Assembly (NCBI GenBank): GCA_020725025.1
Contig: DYFV01000003.1
Location: forward strand, 1 to 64,000
Reading direction: 5' to 3'
DNA length: 64,000 nt
Source of the DNA: Azoarcus sp.
GTDB taxonomy: Bacteria > Pseudomonadota > Gammaproteobacteria > Burkholderiales > Rhodocyclaceae
In this document: one piece after another, positions 20,954 through 29,948 of the stretch
Layout: each line of letters begins with the position of its first letter
How positions within the stretch are numbered: position 1 is the first letter of the stretch
Made by a program: the position numbers and the translations under genes
The notes under the pieces: generated by a model
Told to the model about the DNA's origin: nothing
Seen by the model: only the letters and a program-made list of their open reading frames with translations
Database searches by the model: none

Positions 20954-21646
20954 TCACTCCCTCGCCCCGCCCGTCGCCCCCCCGATCAGCGCGAAAAACT
21001 CCCGCCGCGTCTGCGCATCTTCCCGGAACGCCCCCAGCAACCGGCTGGTGACCATCGCCACGCCGGGCTTGTGCACGCCGCGGGTGGTCATGCACTGGTG
21101 GCTCGCCTCGATCACCACCGCCACGCCCTTGGGCTGCAGCACGGACTGGAGGGTGTCGGCGATCTGCACGGTCATCTTCTCCTGGATCTGCAGGCGCTTG
21201 GCGTACACCTCCACCAGACGCGCGAGCTTGGAGATGCCCACCACGCGGCGGCGCGGCAGGTAGGCCACATGGGCGCGGCCGATGATGGGCACGAGGTGGT
21301 GCTCGCAGTGGCTCTCGAAGCGGATGTCGCGCAGCACGATCATCTCGTCGTAGCCCTCCACCTCCTCGAAGGTGCGGGCGAGCAGCGCCGCCGGATCCTC
21401 GCGGTAGCCGGCGAAGAACTCCTCGTAGGCGCGCACGACCCGCGCAGGGGTATCCACCAGCCCCTCGCGGGCCGGATCGTCACCCGCCCAGCGCAGCAGC
21501 GTGCGCACCGCGGCCTCGGCCTCCTTGCGCGAGGGGCGCGTGTCCGTGGTCGCCCGCTTGCGCTTCGTTGCGCCGCCCGCCTTGCGGTCGGTGCCCACGG
21601 CGGCCTCCGGGGCCCATGCGCCTTCGATGGTCGGCTCCTCAAGCAT
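20954..21646 (-). CDS. folE: GTP cyclohydrolase I
   Basis: 230 aa. Converts GTP to 7,8-dihydroneopterin triphosphate. Zinc and catalytic motifs are clear: [18 protein letters not shown] (about 110-127) and [12 protein letters not shown] (about 183-194), plus [17 protein letters not shown]. The first 40 residues are a non-conserved extension. In this context it probably supplies the pterin for tetrahydromethanopterin, since it closes the fhc/pabB operon. It overlaps the decarboxylase gene by 8 nt. Confidence 0.93.
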   Translation of the reverse strand: MLEEPTIEGAWAPEAAVGTDRKAGGATKRKRATTDTRPSRKEAEAAVRTLLRWAGDDPAREGLVDTPARVVRAYEEFFAGYREDPAALLARTFEEVEGYDEMIVLRDIRFESHCEHHLVPIIGRAHVAYLPRRRVVGISKLARLVEVYAKRLQIQEKMTVQIADTLQSVLQPKGVAVVIEASHQCMTTRGVHKPGVAMVTSRLLGAFREDAQTRREFFALIGGATGGARE

Positions 21647-22949
21647 TGTCGTTCTCCTCTGGTATGGGGTTATGTGCGTCGTCCGGCCATTCGACGAGCC
21701 GCTCGCCCGGCGGCGGCTTGCCGAGGAAGGACTGGGGGCTGGCGCTCGCGCCGTAGGCGCCGGACTGGAACACCGCGACCAGGTCGCCGGGCGCGGCCCG
21801 CGGGAGCAGGACGTCTTCGGCCCAGGTGTCGTGGGGCGCGCACAGGGGGCCGCACACCGTCGTGCACTCCACGGGGCGATCGTCGGCGCCGAGCACGGCG
21901 AGCGGGAAATGCAGGTGGCGGCGCCCTTCCAGCGCCCCGGTGGCGTGCCAGTGATGATGGGCGCCGCCGTTCAGGATGAGGAAGGTCTTGCCGCGCGAGA
22001 CCTTGCGATCGATCACGCGGGTGAGGTAGAGCCCGGCCTCGCCCACCAGGTAGCGGCCGAGCTCGAGGGCGAGACGAGCGCCCGGCAGCCTGCGGGCCGC
22101 TTCGGCGGCGAGCGAGCGCAGCGCGTCGCCCACCGCTGCCAGGGCAAGCGGCGACTCGTCCGCGAAGTGCGGGATCCCGAACCCGCCGCCCAGGTTCACC
22201 AACCGAACCGGCGCCGGGGCATGGGGGGCGAGCGCGCAGGCGAGCCGCAGGGTGGCGCGCTGGGCCTCGGCGAGCGCGACTGCGTCGAGGCAGCGCGAGC
22301 CGGCATAGACGTGGAAACCCTCGAAGGCGAGCGGGAGGGTCCGGAGGGCGGAGAGCACCGCAGGGGCGCTCTCGCTGTCCACCCCGAACTTGCGGGGCCC
22401 GCCACCCATGCGCGCCTCGACGGCGAGGGAAAACGGCGGATTGATGCGCAGCGCCACCCGCGGGCGGTAGCCGCCGGTCGCGAAGGCCGCCAGCCGGCGC
22501 GCCTCCCCTTCCGACTCGAGGACGACCAGCGCGTCGGCCGCGCCCGCCGCTGCGAGCTCGGCCTCGCTCTTCCCCGGCCCTGCGAGGCTCAGGTCCCGCC
22601 CGGCCACACCCGCCCCCAGCGCGGCGGCGATCTCGGCGGCCGAGGAGACGTCGCAGCCGTCCACCTGGCGCGCGAGCCGGCCGAGCACCGCGGGCTGCGG
22701 GTTCGCCTTGACCGCGTAGAGCAGCGCCAGCCCGGGCGGCAGCTCGGCCCGCAGGCGTGCCACCCGGCGGTCGATGAGCGGGCCCGAGTAGACGTAGAGC
22801 GGCGTGCCGTGCCGGGTGGCGAGACGTTCGAGGTGAGCCGCGCCGTCGCCGGCGGGCGCGAGCCGCCAGCGGCCAAGCGCAGATTCGAGCACCCGGCTCA
22901 CGCCCCCTCCCCCCTGGCCCGGAGCGACCTCGGCGGCGCGCGGTGACAC
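21639..22949 (-). CDS. Type III PLP-dependent decarboxylase (DapDC/ODC fold)
   Basis: 436 aa, alanine-racemase-fold decarboxylase related to diaminopimelate and ornithine decarboxylases. [14 protein letters not shown] (about 75-88) carries the PLP lysine. GGGFGIPHF and [11 protein letters not shown] are the phosphate-binding and active-site stretches, and GPLCAPHD is the catalytic Cys motif. GTG start preceded by GAGGAGGGC. A diaminopimelate enzyme would not be expected between folE and pabB, so a role in an amine part of methylofuran or H4MPT is possible (inference). It resembles the PLP decarboxylases of biosynthetic clusters more than housekeeping LysA. Confidence 0.82.
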   Translation of the reverse strand: MSPRAAEVAPGQGGGGVSRVLESALGRWRLAPAGDGAAHLERLATRHGTPLYVYSGPLIDRRVARLRAELPPGLALLYAVKANPQPAVLGRLARQVDGCDVSSAAEIAAALGAGVAGRDLSLAGPGKSEAELAAAGAADALVVLESEGEARRLAAFATGGYRPRVALRINPPFSLAVEARMGGGPRKFGVDSESAPAVLSALRTLPLAFEGFHVYAGSRCLDAVALAEAQRATLRLACALAPHAPAPVRLVNLGGGFGIPHFADESPLALAAVGDALRSLAAEAARRLPGARLALELGRYLVGEAGLYLTRVIDRKVSRGKTFLILNGGAHHHWHATGALEGRRHLHFPLAVLGADDRPVECTTVCGPLCAPHDTWAEDVLLPRAAPGDLVAVFQSGAYGASASPQSFLGKPPPGERLVEWPDDAHNPIPEENDNA

Positions 22950-23069
22950 AACTTGCCCTCCTCGAGGGCGTGCAGCTGAACAAACTGTCCTCCCTCTGCC
23001 GAAGCGCCCCGCTGGGCTATACAGATCAGCCGGCCTGCCTCGACGCCGTCGCGAAGTTCGCCGCGCGGC

Positions 23070-23747
23070 TCAGGGCGCATCGGAAAGGTCCTCCACGATG
23101 CGCCAGCCGCGGGCCTCGGCCTCGCGGCGCAGTACCGGGTCGGGGCGCACCGCCACCGCCTCGGCCGCCCGGACGAGCAGGGGCAGGTCACTCGACGAAT
23201 CCGAATAGAACACCGTGTGGGAGAAGTCCTCCCAGGCCAAACCGAGGCCGGCGAGCCAGGCATCGACGTGGGCGGGCTTGTGCGGGCCGTGGCACAGCTC
23301 GCCTTCGACCTCGCCGGTGAAGCCGGCATGGCACCGCTCGGCCCGGCTCGCCACCAGGTGATCGAATCCCAGGGCCCGGGCGAAGGGCGCGGCCAGGAAG
23401 TCGTTGGTCGCGGTGACCAGCGCGCACAACGCACCAGCCTCGCCGTGGCGTGCCACCAGGGCGCGCGCCGCGGGCGGGACGTGTTCGCCCAGGCGCGCGG
23501 CGAACTCGTCCCGCAGGGCATCGAGCACGGCGGACCGATGGCGCGCCAGGGGTGCCATGGCGACCCGATGCAGGCTGCGGGCGTCGAGCCCGCCCGCGAC
23601 GTAGCGCCGGCAGCAATCCAGGTAGTGGTCGGCGGCGGCCGCCTCCAGCACGCCGTGCTCGACCAGGAAGCGCAGCCAGGCCATCCCGCTGTCGTAGGGG
23701 ATGAGGGTCAGGTCCAGGTCGAAGAGTGCCAGGCGGCGCTCACGCAT
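23070..23747 (-). CDS. HAD-superfamily phosphatase (SerB-like, HAD-IB)
   Basis: 225 aa. Motif I LALFDLDLTLIPYDSG (Asp nucleophile and acid/base Asp), motif II VTATN, and motif III/IV with Lys in GPHKPAHVD and FYSDSSSDLPLL. Fits HAD-IB small-molecule phosphatases of the phosphoserine phosphatase group. It overlaps pabB by 8 nt and lies in the fhc/H4MPT operon, so a phosphate-removal step in cofactor synthesis is a reasonable guess. Substrate unknown. Confidence 0.85.
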   Translation of the reverse strand: MRERRLALFDLDLTLIPYDSGMAWLRFLVEHGVLEAAAADHYLDCCRRYVAGGLDARSLHRVAMAPLARHRSAVLDALRDEFAARLGEHVPPAARALVARHGEAGALCALVTATNDFLAAPFARALGFDHLVASRAERCHAGFTGEVEGELCHGPHKPAHVDAWLAGLGLAWEDFSHTVFYSDSSSDLPLLVRAAEAVAVRPDPVLRREAEARGWRIVEDLSDAP

Positions 23748-25635
23748 GATGGGCGGGCGTGACCGTCGTCGGGACGGCCGGCGCCGGCAGGCGTCCCGCC
23801 AGGCGTGCTGCGAGCGGACCGCGCAGCGCATTGCACACCACGATGCGCTCCGCGCGGCCGAGATCGGCGGGCGTGAGCAGCGCCTCGCGCGCATCCCAGG
23901 CGGGATCGTCGAGCAACACGCCGCGCATCACGCCCGGCAACGCGCCGGAGGCGAGCGGCGGCGTCAGCCAGCGGCCGTCGATGCGCAGGAACACGTTGCT
24001 GCGGGCGCCTTCGGCGAGCTCGCCGCGGCGGTTCACGAAAAGGACGTCGAAGGCGCCCTGGCGCGCGGCGAGCGCGAGGGCCGCATCGTAGCGTGCGCGC
24101 AGGCTGGTCTTGTGGCGGACGAAGGGATCGTCGCCATCGACCGGCTCGTCGGCGACGAGCAGGCTCACCGGCTCGTCGGGCACCGGCTCGAGCGGGCTCA
24201 CCACCAGGTCGAAGCGCCCGTCGCGATGCAGGGCCAGCCGCAGCCGCGCCGGTGCCCAGGCGGGGAGATCGGGCACCTGGTCGGCCAGCGCGCGCTCGAT
24301 GTCGGCGAGCGGGCAGGCGAAGGCGAAGGCTTCGGCGCTCCCGGCGAGCCGTGCCAGATGCCGCTCGAGATGGCGGATGCCGCCGGCCCGGGTGGCGTGC
24401 AGGGTCTCGATGAGGGTGAAGCCGGGGTCCAGCCCTGTGAGGAAGCGCGCCTTGAGCGCGCACTCCTCGAATTCCTCGGCCGCGACGCTGTCGCTCACGA
24501 TCCCCGCGCCAACGCCCATGCGCCCGGCGCGCAGCCCGTGGCGCTCCGGGCCGAGGGTGAGGGTGCGGATGGTCACCGACAGGCAGAAGTCGCCGCAGGC
24601 GCGCGGGTCGTCTGCCGCGGGCGCGTCGATCCAGCCGATGCTGCCGGTGTAGAGCCCGCGCGGCGTGGTCTCGATCGCCCGGATGAGCTGCATGGTGCGG
24701 TGCTTGGGCGCGCCGGTGATCGAGCCGCAGGGAAACAGCGCGCGCACGACGGCCGGAAAGTCCGCCTCGGCGGGCAGCTCGGCCTCGATGGTCGACGTCA
24801 TCTGGAACACCGTGGCGTAGGGCTCGATGGAGAAGAGCGCCGGCACCCGGACCGTCCCGGTGCGTGCGATGCGCCCCAGGTCGTTCCTCAGCAGATCCAC
24901 GATCATCAGGTTCTCGGCGCGATTCTTCACGTCGCCGGCCAGCAAGCGCGCGATCTCGCTGTCGCCCTCCGGGGAACCGGCGCGGCTGGCGGTGCCCTTC
25001 ATCGGCCGGGCCAGAAGCCGGCCGCCCTCGTGGCGCAGGAAGAGCTCGGGCGAGCAGGACAGGATGTGGGTCGGCCCTTCCCCCGCCGGGAGCGCGATGA
25101 AGGCGCCGAAGGCCACCGGCTGGCGCTCGCGCAGGCGCCGGTAGAGCGCCACCGGATTGCCGAAGGCCTCGAAGTCGAGGCGGTAGGTGTAGTTGACCTG
25201 GTAGGTCTCCCCGTCGCCGATGGCCGCCAGGATGCGCGCGATGGCGTCCTCGAACTCCGGCCGCGTCACGCTCGGCCGCGGCGGCAGGATGCCCGCCGGG
25301 GTGGGGACGGCGGCGCCCTCCTCGGCCTGCAGCCACCGTTCGACCTCGGCGGCCGACAGGCGCGCGAGGGAGTCGAAGACCAGGAAGCGCAGCGCGCCGG
25401 CATCTTCCGGCGCGAGATCCTCGTGGCCCGCGCCCAGCAGGCGCGCACCCCACTCGTAGTCGGCGAGCACGACCACGTGGGCGCCGGCGCGCTGGTCGCG
25501 CGCAACGGCCGCCCACACCGCGTCGAGATCCTTGGGATCGTCGCAGCGGTGTTCGCGCAGGAAGCCGGTGTAGAGCCGGCTGGTGGGGGCCGCCGCGGTG
25601 GCGGTGCAGTCGTCGAGAAGGGCAAAGCAGGTCAT
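23740..25635 (-). CDS. pabB: Aminodeoxychorismate synthase component I fused to ADC lyase
   Basis: 631 aa fusion. Residues about 1-380 are the chorismate-binding PabB part, with CSPELFLRHEGG, RPMKGTASRAG and NLMIVDLLRNDLGRIA; GSITGAPKHRTMQLI and the closing GIVSDSVAAEEFEECALKA are intact. Residues about 390-631 are a class IV aminotransferase-fold ADC lyase (PabC) with HKTSLRARYD carrying the PLP Lys and EGARSNVFLRI. Together they make 4-aminobenzoate once glutaminase PabA supplies ammonia. 4-Aminobenzoate is the precursor for the MptG step of H4MPT synthesis (gene at 56432). The ATG follows CAGGAG; the longer open frame upstream crosses a repeat-rich region and is not coding. Confidence 0.92.
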   Translation of the reverse strand: MTCFALLDDCTATAAAPTSRLYTGFLREHRCDDPKDLDAVWAAVARDQRAGAHVVVLADYEWGARLLGAGHEDLAPEDAGALRFLVFDSLARLSAAEVERWLQAEEGAAVPTPAGILPPRPSVTRPEFEDAIARILAAIGDGETYQVNYTYRLDFEAFGNPVALYRRLRERQPVAFGAFIALPAGEGPTHILSCSPELFLRHEGGRLLARPMKGTASRAGSPEGDSEIARLLAGDVKNRAENLMIVDLLRNDLGRIARTGTVRVPALFSIEPYATVFQMTSTIEAELPAEADFPAVVRALFPCGSITGAPKHRTMQLIRAIETTPRGLYTGSIGWIDAPAADDPRACGDFCLSVTIRTLTLGPERHGLRAGRMGVGAGIVSDSVAAEEFEECALKARFLTGLDPGFTLIETLHATRAGGIRHLERHLARLAGSAEAFAFACPLADIERALADQVPDLPAWAPARLRLALHRDGRFDLVVSPLEPVPDEPVSLLVADEPVDGDDPFVRHKTSLRARYDAALALAARQGAFDVLFVNRRGELAEGARSNVFLRIDGRWLTPPLASGALPGVMRGVLLDDPAWDAREALLTPADLGRAERIVVCNALRGPLAARLAGRLPAPAVPTTVTPAHHA

Positions 25636-25926
25636 GTTGCGCTCCTGCGGCGGGTGACGGGGGTGGAAATCGGCAGCGTCGCGGCCCACCCATCCCCACC
25701 CCGGCCCTCCCCCTGAAGGGGAGGGAGAACACCATCTCGGCGACACCGCTGCCGCTTTGATCTGGCGCCTGTTGGAAGGTCCCCGCCCCTTCAAGGGGGT
25801 GAGGCAGGGGTTTCGGCGGGCAACGCTCGCCGCCTGCCGAACGACGGAGCGAAGCGGAGGCTCCCGGACAGGATGGGGGTGGGGGGGGACGGCGCAGGCG
25901 CCAATCACCAGCCACCTGCCTTACAA
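25636..25926. repeat. Non-coding palindrome-rich spacer
   Basis: 291 bp between fae paralogue and pabB, without a credible gene. It contains two G/C hairpins: CCCTCCCC-CTGAA-GGGGAGGG (25705-25725) and CCCCTT-C-AAGGGG (25786-25798), and C-rich and G-rich tracts near both ends. It looks like a dispersed intergenic palindromic element inserted in the operon, and could weaken read-through to pabB. Confidence 0.55.
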
Positions 25927-26457
25927 CTAGCTCCAATCATCCATGTCGTGCCGGATCGTGTGCCGGTTGGCGATCAGCTCGTCCACCGTCGGCTCGTTGG
26001 CCAGGGCCCGCTTGATGGCGAGCTTGGTGGCCTCGTAGTTGGTGCGGTACATGTCCCGCTTGTCCAGCTCGGCGTGGGTCGCGCAGCGCGGGTCGATCCA
26101 CACCAGGCTGATGATGCACAGCCGGTTCGCTTCCTCGCGGGGGATGATGCCCTCGATCAGGCAGTCGACCACGGCGTCGGCGGTGGCCGACTGCACCACG
26201 CCGCCGAAGAGCTCGATGTTGGCCGTGTCGCGCAGGGTGACCTTGGGCACCATGATGGTTGCGGGACGGACCAGCTGGTTGCAGGCGCGGATCGCGAACA
26301 TGGCGGTGTGGCCCTTGGTCTGCGCCATCATGTTGGCGAAGGCCTGCCCGACCGGGCCGTCGGTGCGGCCGATCAGGATCTCGGGCATGGCGTCGGTGTA
26401 CTGGCCGTCGGCGGCCAGCACGGTGGCTTCGCCGGCGTGGAAGAGGTAGTCGCTCAT
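25927..26457 (-). CDS. Fae paralogue lacking the catalytic His
   Basis: 176 aa, formaldehyde-activating-enzyme family, but divergent from the true Fae at 50711. The equivalent of the catalytic His (His17 in Methylobacterium Fae; HIDLIIG in the local canonical copy) is Met24 here (DAMPEILIG). The core GPVGQAFANMMAQTKGHTAM and the C-terminal IDPRCATHAELD, YRTNYEATKLAIKRAL are family features. It follows fhcC by 46 nt and is probably cotranscribed with fhc. Fae2/Fae3-type proteins are known in methylotrophs without settled function. It may bind formaldehyde or H4MPT without performing the condensation. Confidence 0.85.
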   Translation of the reverse strand: MSDYLFHAGEATVLAADGQYTDAMPEILIGRTDGPVGQAFANMMAQTKGHTAMFAIRACNQLVRPATIMVPKVTLRDTANIELFGGVVQSATADAVVDCLIEGIIPREEANRLCIISLVWIDPRCATHAELDKRDMYRTNYEATKLAIKRALANEPTVDELIANRHTIRHDMDDWS

Positions 26458-26503
26458 TGAAAGCTCCGGGTTGAGAAAACGTGTTCGGGAAGCGTCGCCG
26501 GGC

Positions 26504-27322
26504 TCAGCCCGGCAGCAGCCACTCCCCCTTGCCGTCGGCGGCAAGGTCGCCCACCAGCCGATGGGGGCGCCAGCCGGGCAGCTCGGCGAACACCCCGCCG
26601 TGGACGGCGAGGCTGCGCGAGAGCAGCGCCCAGATGACGCGGATGTCGTGGGCGGTGGCGGCGAAGGTGGCCGGCGGCTCGGGGGCCTCGCCGGCGAAGA
26701 CGAGGCTGCCGCGGCGCATGCCGTAGCCGCAGTGGGCGCCCACCGGCCCGCCCACTGCGACGGTGCCGGCCACCATGCGCGAGGCGAGGAAGTCCCCGAC
26801 GGCGCCGAACACCAGGGCGGTACCGCGGCGCATCCGGTCGCCGAAACGGGCGCCGGCATCGCCGCGCACGATGAAGAGCCCGCCGCGCATGCCGTCCATG
26901 TCGCCCGGCAGCGCGCTCGCGGCGAAGTCGCCCACGTCGCCGCCGACTTCCAGTCGCCCGCCGGCCATCTCGCAGGCTGCGAGCAGGCCGGCGCTGCCGG
27001 AGACGCGGATCTCGCCCGAGACGAGTCGGGAGCCGAGATAGTCGCCCGCGTCACCGTCGATTTCGATGAGCCCCCCGTCCATGCCGCGGCCGATGCCGTC
27101 GCAACGGGACAGATCGCCCTCGAAGTGCAGCGCGGGCGCGTCGCCCTCGACGGGGACGATGTCGAAGAATTCGCCCAGGGGCAGGCATTCGTTGCCGTGC
27201 CAGACCGGGCGACGCGCGATCTCTCTGGCGTCCTGCCCCGCCGCGGCGACGGGCGTGAGGCCGGTGAGGTCGAGACGCAGCGCGGGCCCGTTTTTCAGGC
27301 GCAGCCGGAAGGCGGTACTCAT
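26504..27322 (-). CDS. fhcC: Formyltransferase/hydrolase complex subunit C
   Basis: 272 aa homologue of formylmethanofuran dehydrogenase subunit C. Residues about 70-230 are a right-handed beta-helix of repeated G-x-x-G-x turns (GGRLEVGGDVGDFAAS, GGLFIVRGDAGARFG, GGPVGAHCGYGMRRG). Fhc moves the formyl group from H4MPT to methylofuran and hydrolyses it to formate in the cytoplasm. ATG overlaps the fhcD stop by 4 nt, so the order fhcB-A-D-C is tightly coupled. Confidence 0.93.
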   Translation of the reverse strand: MSTAFRLRLKNGPALRLDLTGLTPVAAAGQDAREIARRPVWHGNECLPLGEFFDIVPVEGDAPALHFEGDLSRCDGIGRGMDGGLIEIDGDAGDYLGSRLVSGEIRVSGSAGLLAACEMAGGRLEVGGDVGDFAASALPGDMDGMRGGLFIVRGDAGARFGDRMRRGTALVFGAVGDFLASRMVAGTVAVGGPVGAHCGYGMRRGSLVFAGEAPEPPATFAATAHDIRVIWALLSRSLAVHGGVFAELPGWRPHRLVGDLAADGKGEWLLPG

Positions 27323-28272
27323 CGCGCGCCCTCCTTGCCGATCAGCCTGTGCAGATGGAAATGGAAGGGCCCCAGCTTGCCGCCGTAGTTGCCCGCGGAG
27401 ATGCGCCGCAGGCCGGTGCCCGCGCCGCGCGCCACGGCGGCTTCGATCCCGGCACGCATGGCCGCGGCCACGGCCGCTTCGGTGAGCCCGTCGATCACCA
27501 CCTCCATCACGCAGGCCACCGTGCCGCCGAGCTCGGTCTTCTTCGCCAGCGGCACGAGCGCCGGGCAGAAGGCGTCGTTGGTGGAGGCCGGCAGCGCGGC
27601 GTACCTGCTGCCCACCTTGGAGCCGGAGCGCACCACCCCGCCCGGGAAGGGCAGGATGACGCCGGGTACGGCGCACATGGCCGAGACCGCGGCCTCCGAG
27701 GCGGCTAGCGCGGCGTCGGTGTCGTCGGCGAGCAGCAGCAGGTTGCCTCCGCCCACCGCCTTCACCATGGGCGTCGTCTCCTGGGCCACGAACTCGCCGT
27801 CCATCACGGGCACGCGCCAGTAGCGCACGCCGTCGATCATCTTGGATATCTGCCAGCCGTCGCCGAAGAAGCGGAGATTCCTGCCCAGCGGGATCGGCTC
27901 GCCCTCGGGGAGCCCCGCGTAGATGGCGGTGGTCGGGCAGGTGAGCACGCACTGGCCGACGCGGCGCTCGAGCTGCTTGGCGAGCTCTTTGGTGGAGACC
28001 GCGAAGAGCAGCACCGCCACGCCCGGGCGGCCGTCGGGGGTCTCGGCCGGCTCCAGCATGCGCTCGATGCCGGCCTCGCAGCCGCAGGCGATCACCGAGG
28101 TGGCGAAGCCGGTCATCGCGACGGCGGCGTTCCTCGCCCAGGTGTCCGTGTGGGCGGTGATGATCACGCGGGTGGCCTTCATCGGGAAGGCCTCGGCGAA
28201 GGTGTCGTCGATGCGCACCCCCTCGAGATCGAGCACGCCCGCGGCGTCCCGGGTTGCGGTCATGGCGGTCAT
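27319..28272 (-). CDS. fhcD: Formylmethanofuran:H4MPT formyltransferase, Fhc subunit D
   Basis: 317 aa, Ftr family. Recognisable stretches: DDTFAEAFPMKATRVIITAH, IACGCEAGIERMLEPAETPDGRPG (in outline), GQCVLTCPTTAIYAG, GGGNLLLLAD and the C-terminal GNYGGKLGPFHFHLHRL. It transfers the formyl group from formyl-H4MPT to methylofuran. Start MTAMTA; the ATG overlaps the fhcA stop. Normal length for the family. Confidence 0.94.
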   Translation of the reverse strand: MTAMTATRDAAGVLDLEGVRIDDTFAEAFPMKATRVIITAHTDTWARNAAVAMTGFATSVIACGCEAGIERMLEPAETPDGRPGVAVLLFAVSTKELAKQLERRVGQCVLTCPTTAIYAGLPEGEPIPLGRNLRFFGDGWQISKMIDGVRYWRVPVMDGEFVAQETTPMVKAVGGGNLLLLADDTDAALAASEAAVSAMCAVPGVILPFPGGVVRSGSKVGSRYAALPASTNDAFCPALVPLAKKTELGGTVACVMEVVIDGLTEAAVAAAMRAGIEAAVARGAGTGLRRISAGNYGGKLGPFHFHLHRLIGKEGAR

Positions 28273-29948
28273 GCGCGCCGCCCTCCCCGGCCATGCAGCG
28301 GGCACGGCAGGAGCGCCCCGCCGTTGCCGCAGGCGCACAGCTCGTCGCGGCCGATGGCGGCGTGCCGATAATCGAAGGCGAGATGCGCCTGGCTGTAGCG
28401 GGCGAGCTTCGCCTCGATGCTGCGGTCGAACTCGGGCTCCACGTAGTGGACGCCGCCCACCGGGACGGCCTCGAGCCGTCCGCGGCGCGCCACCAGGGTG
28501 CCGTCCTTGAAGACGTACTCGGGCGTGGTGAACATCGCCTCGCGGTCGGTCTCCTCGCGATAGACCGCGATGTCGGCGGCCGCGCCGACGCCGAGCTGGC
28601 CGCGGTCCGTGAGCCCCAGCAGGCGCGCCGGCGCGGCGCGGGTCATGATGGCGATCTCGTAGAGGGAGAGCTCGCGGCGGATCTCGCGCAGCTCGGCCTG
28701 GGCCGCCACGTCGGGGTGCAGCCGCGCGAGTTGCTCGTCGCGGAAGGACTTGTCCATGAGGAGCCGGATGAGATGGGGGTAGCTGGTGAAGGGCCCACCG
28801 TTCGGATGGTCGGTGGTGAGCACCACCCGCCAGGGGTCGTCCACCAGCAGGAAGAGCTCCAGGCCGATCGCCCACTGCAGGGCGTTCACGTAGCTCTGCT
28901 CACGGTAGCGGAAGGGCACCACGCCGCAGCCGGCATCGCACTCGATGTCGGCGCCGATCCACTTGCGCGGGCTGCCGAGCTCGGCGTTGGCGTGCTGGCG
29001 CATGGTGTCGCCCGAGGCGGTCACCGTCTGGCCGAAGATGATCTGGCCCACGTCGATACTGACGTTGGGCCGGGCGTTCACCGCCTCCGCGATGGCGCGC
29101 GCGGCCGAGGAGAACTTGCGCGGACCTTCCGTGCCGTAGGCGTGGAACTGGATGTGGGTGAGATGCCCGGGCAGGCCTTCCAGCGCGTCCATGGTGGCGA
29201 GGGTGGACGCCACGTTGCCCGGCACCCCGAGGTTGCTCGCGTGGATGTGCAGGGGGTGGGGCACGCCCAGCTCGTACACCGCGCGGGAGAGCGTCTGCAC
29301 CACCTGGCGCGGCGTGATGCGCCAGTGGTCGTGGTCCTGATCCACGTCGAGCTTGCGCTGGTTGAACTTGAAGGCCGAGATGCCGCCCGGATTCACCACC
29401 TTCACGCCCATCGCACGGGTGGCGTTGATCGCCCAGCCCACGTAGTCGCGCACCCGCTCGAAGTCCTCGCCTTCGGCGAGCATGCGCAGGAAGAGCTCCT
29501 CGTTGCCCAGCATCACGTAGGCGCCGTGGTCGAGGATGGGAGTGTCGCCCATCTCCAGGTGGGCATGGCGCGCGTTGGAGAAGGCCATGGCCGGCTCGAA
29601 GGCCGCGGTGTAGCCCATCTCGGCGTAGCGGTAGCCGGTGGCCAGCGTACCCGGGGTGCAGCAGCCGCTGGAGGCGAGCTCGAGCGGGTTTTCGGGCGGA
29701 CGGGCGGCGCGGTGATCCTCCGGCAGGAGCATGCGGGCGAGGTTCACCTTGCCGCCGCCGATGTGGGTATGCAGGTCGATGCCGCCGGCCATCACCACCA
29801 TGCCCGAGAGGTCGTACTCGCGGTCGACCGGCTCGGCGGCGGGCAGGTCCACGATGCGGCCGTCACGCACGCACAGGTCGCGCACCTCGCCGTCGACCCC
29901 GTTGGCCGGATCGTAGATGCGGCCGCCCTTGAGGCGCAGGGTGGTCAT
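28269..29948 (-). CDS. fhcA: Formyltransferase/hydrolase complex subunit A
   Basis: 559 aa amidohydrolase-fold subunit, the hydrolase that releases formate. GGIDLHTHIGGGKVN gives the first metal His pair. PLHIHASNLG, HIQFHAYGTEG and TTDHPNGGPF give the further His and Asp ligands. The C-terminal tail has Cys-rich CACGNGGALLPCPLHG. In Methylobacterium Fhc this subunit binds the polyglutamyl methylofuran that swings between active sites. Overlaps fhcB and fhcD by 4 nt each. Confidence 0.95.
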   Translation of the reverse strand: MTTLRLKGGRIYDPANGVDGEVRDLCVRDGRIVDLPAAEPVDREYDLSGMVVMAGGIDLHTHIGGGKVNLARMLLPEDHRAARPPENPLELASSGCCTPGTLATGYRYAEMGYTAAFEPAMAFSNARHAHLEMGDTPILDHGAYVMLGNEELFLRMLAEGEDFERVRDYVGWAINATRAMGVKVVNPGGISAFKFNQRKLDVDQDHDHWRITPRQVVQTLSRAVYELGVPHPLHIHASNLGVPGNVASTLATMDALEGLPGHLTHIQFHAYGTEGPRKFSSAARAIAEAVNARPNVSIDVGQIIFGQTVTASGDTMRQHANAELGSPRKWIGADIECDAGCGVVPFRYREQSYVNALQWAIGLELFLLVDDPWRVVLTTDHPNGGPFTSYPHLIRLLMDKSFRDEQLARLHPDVAAQAELREIRRELSLYEIAIMTRAAPARLLGLTDRGQLGVGAAADIAVYREETDREAMFTTPEYVFKDGTLVARRGRLEAVPVGGVHYVEPEFDRSIEAKLARYSQAHLAFDYRHAAIGRDELCACGNGGALLPCPLHGRGGRRA

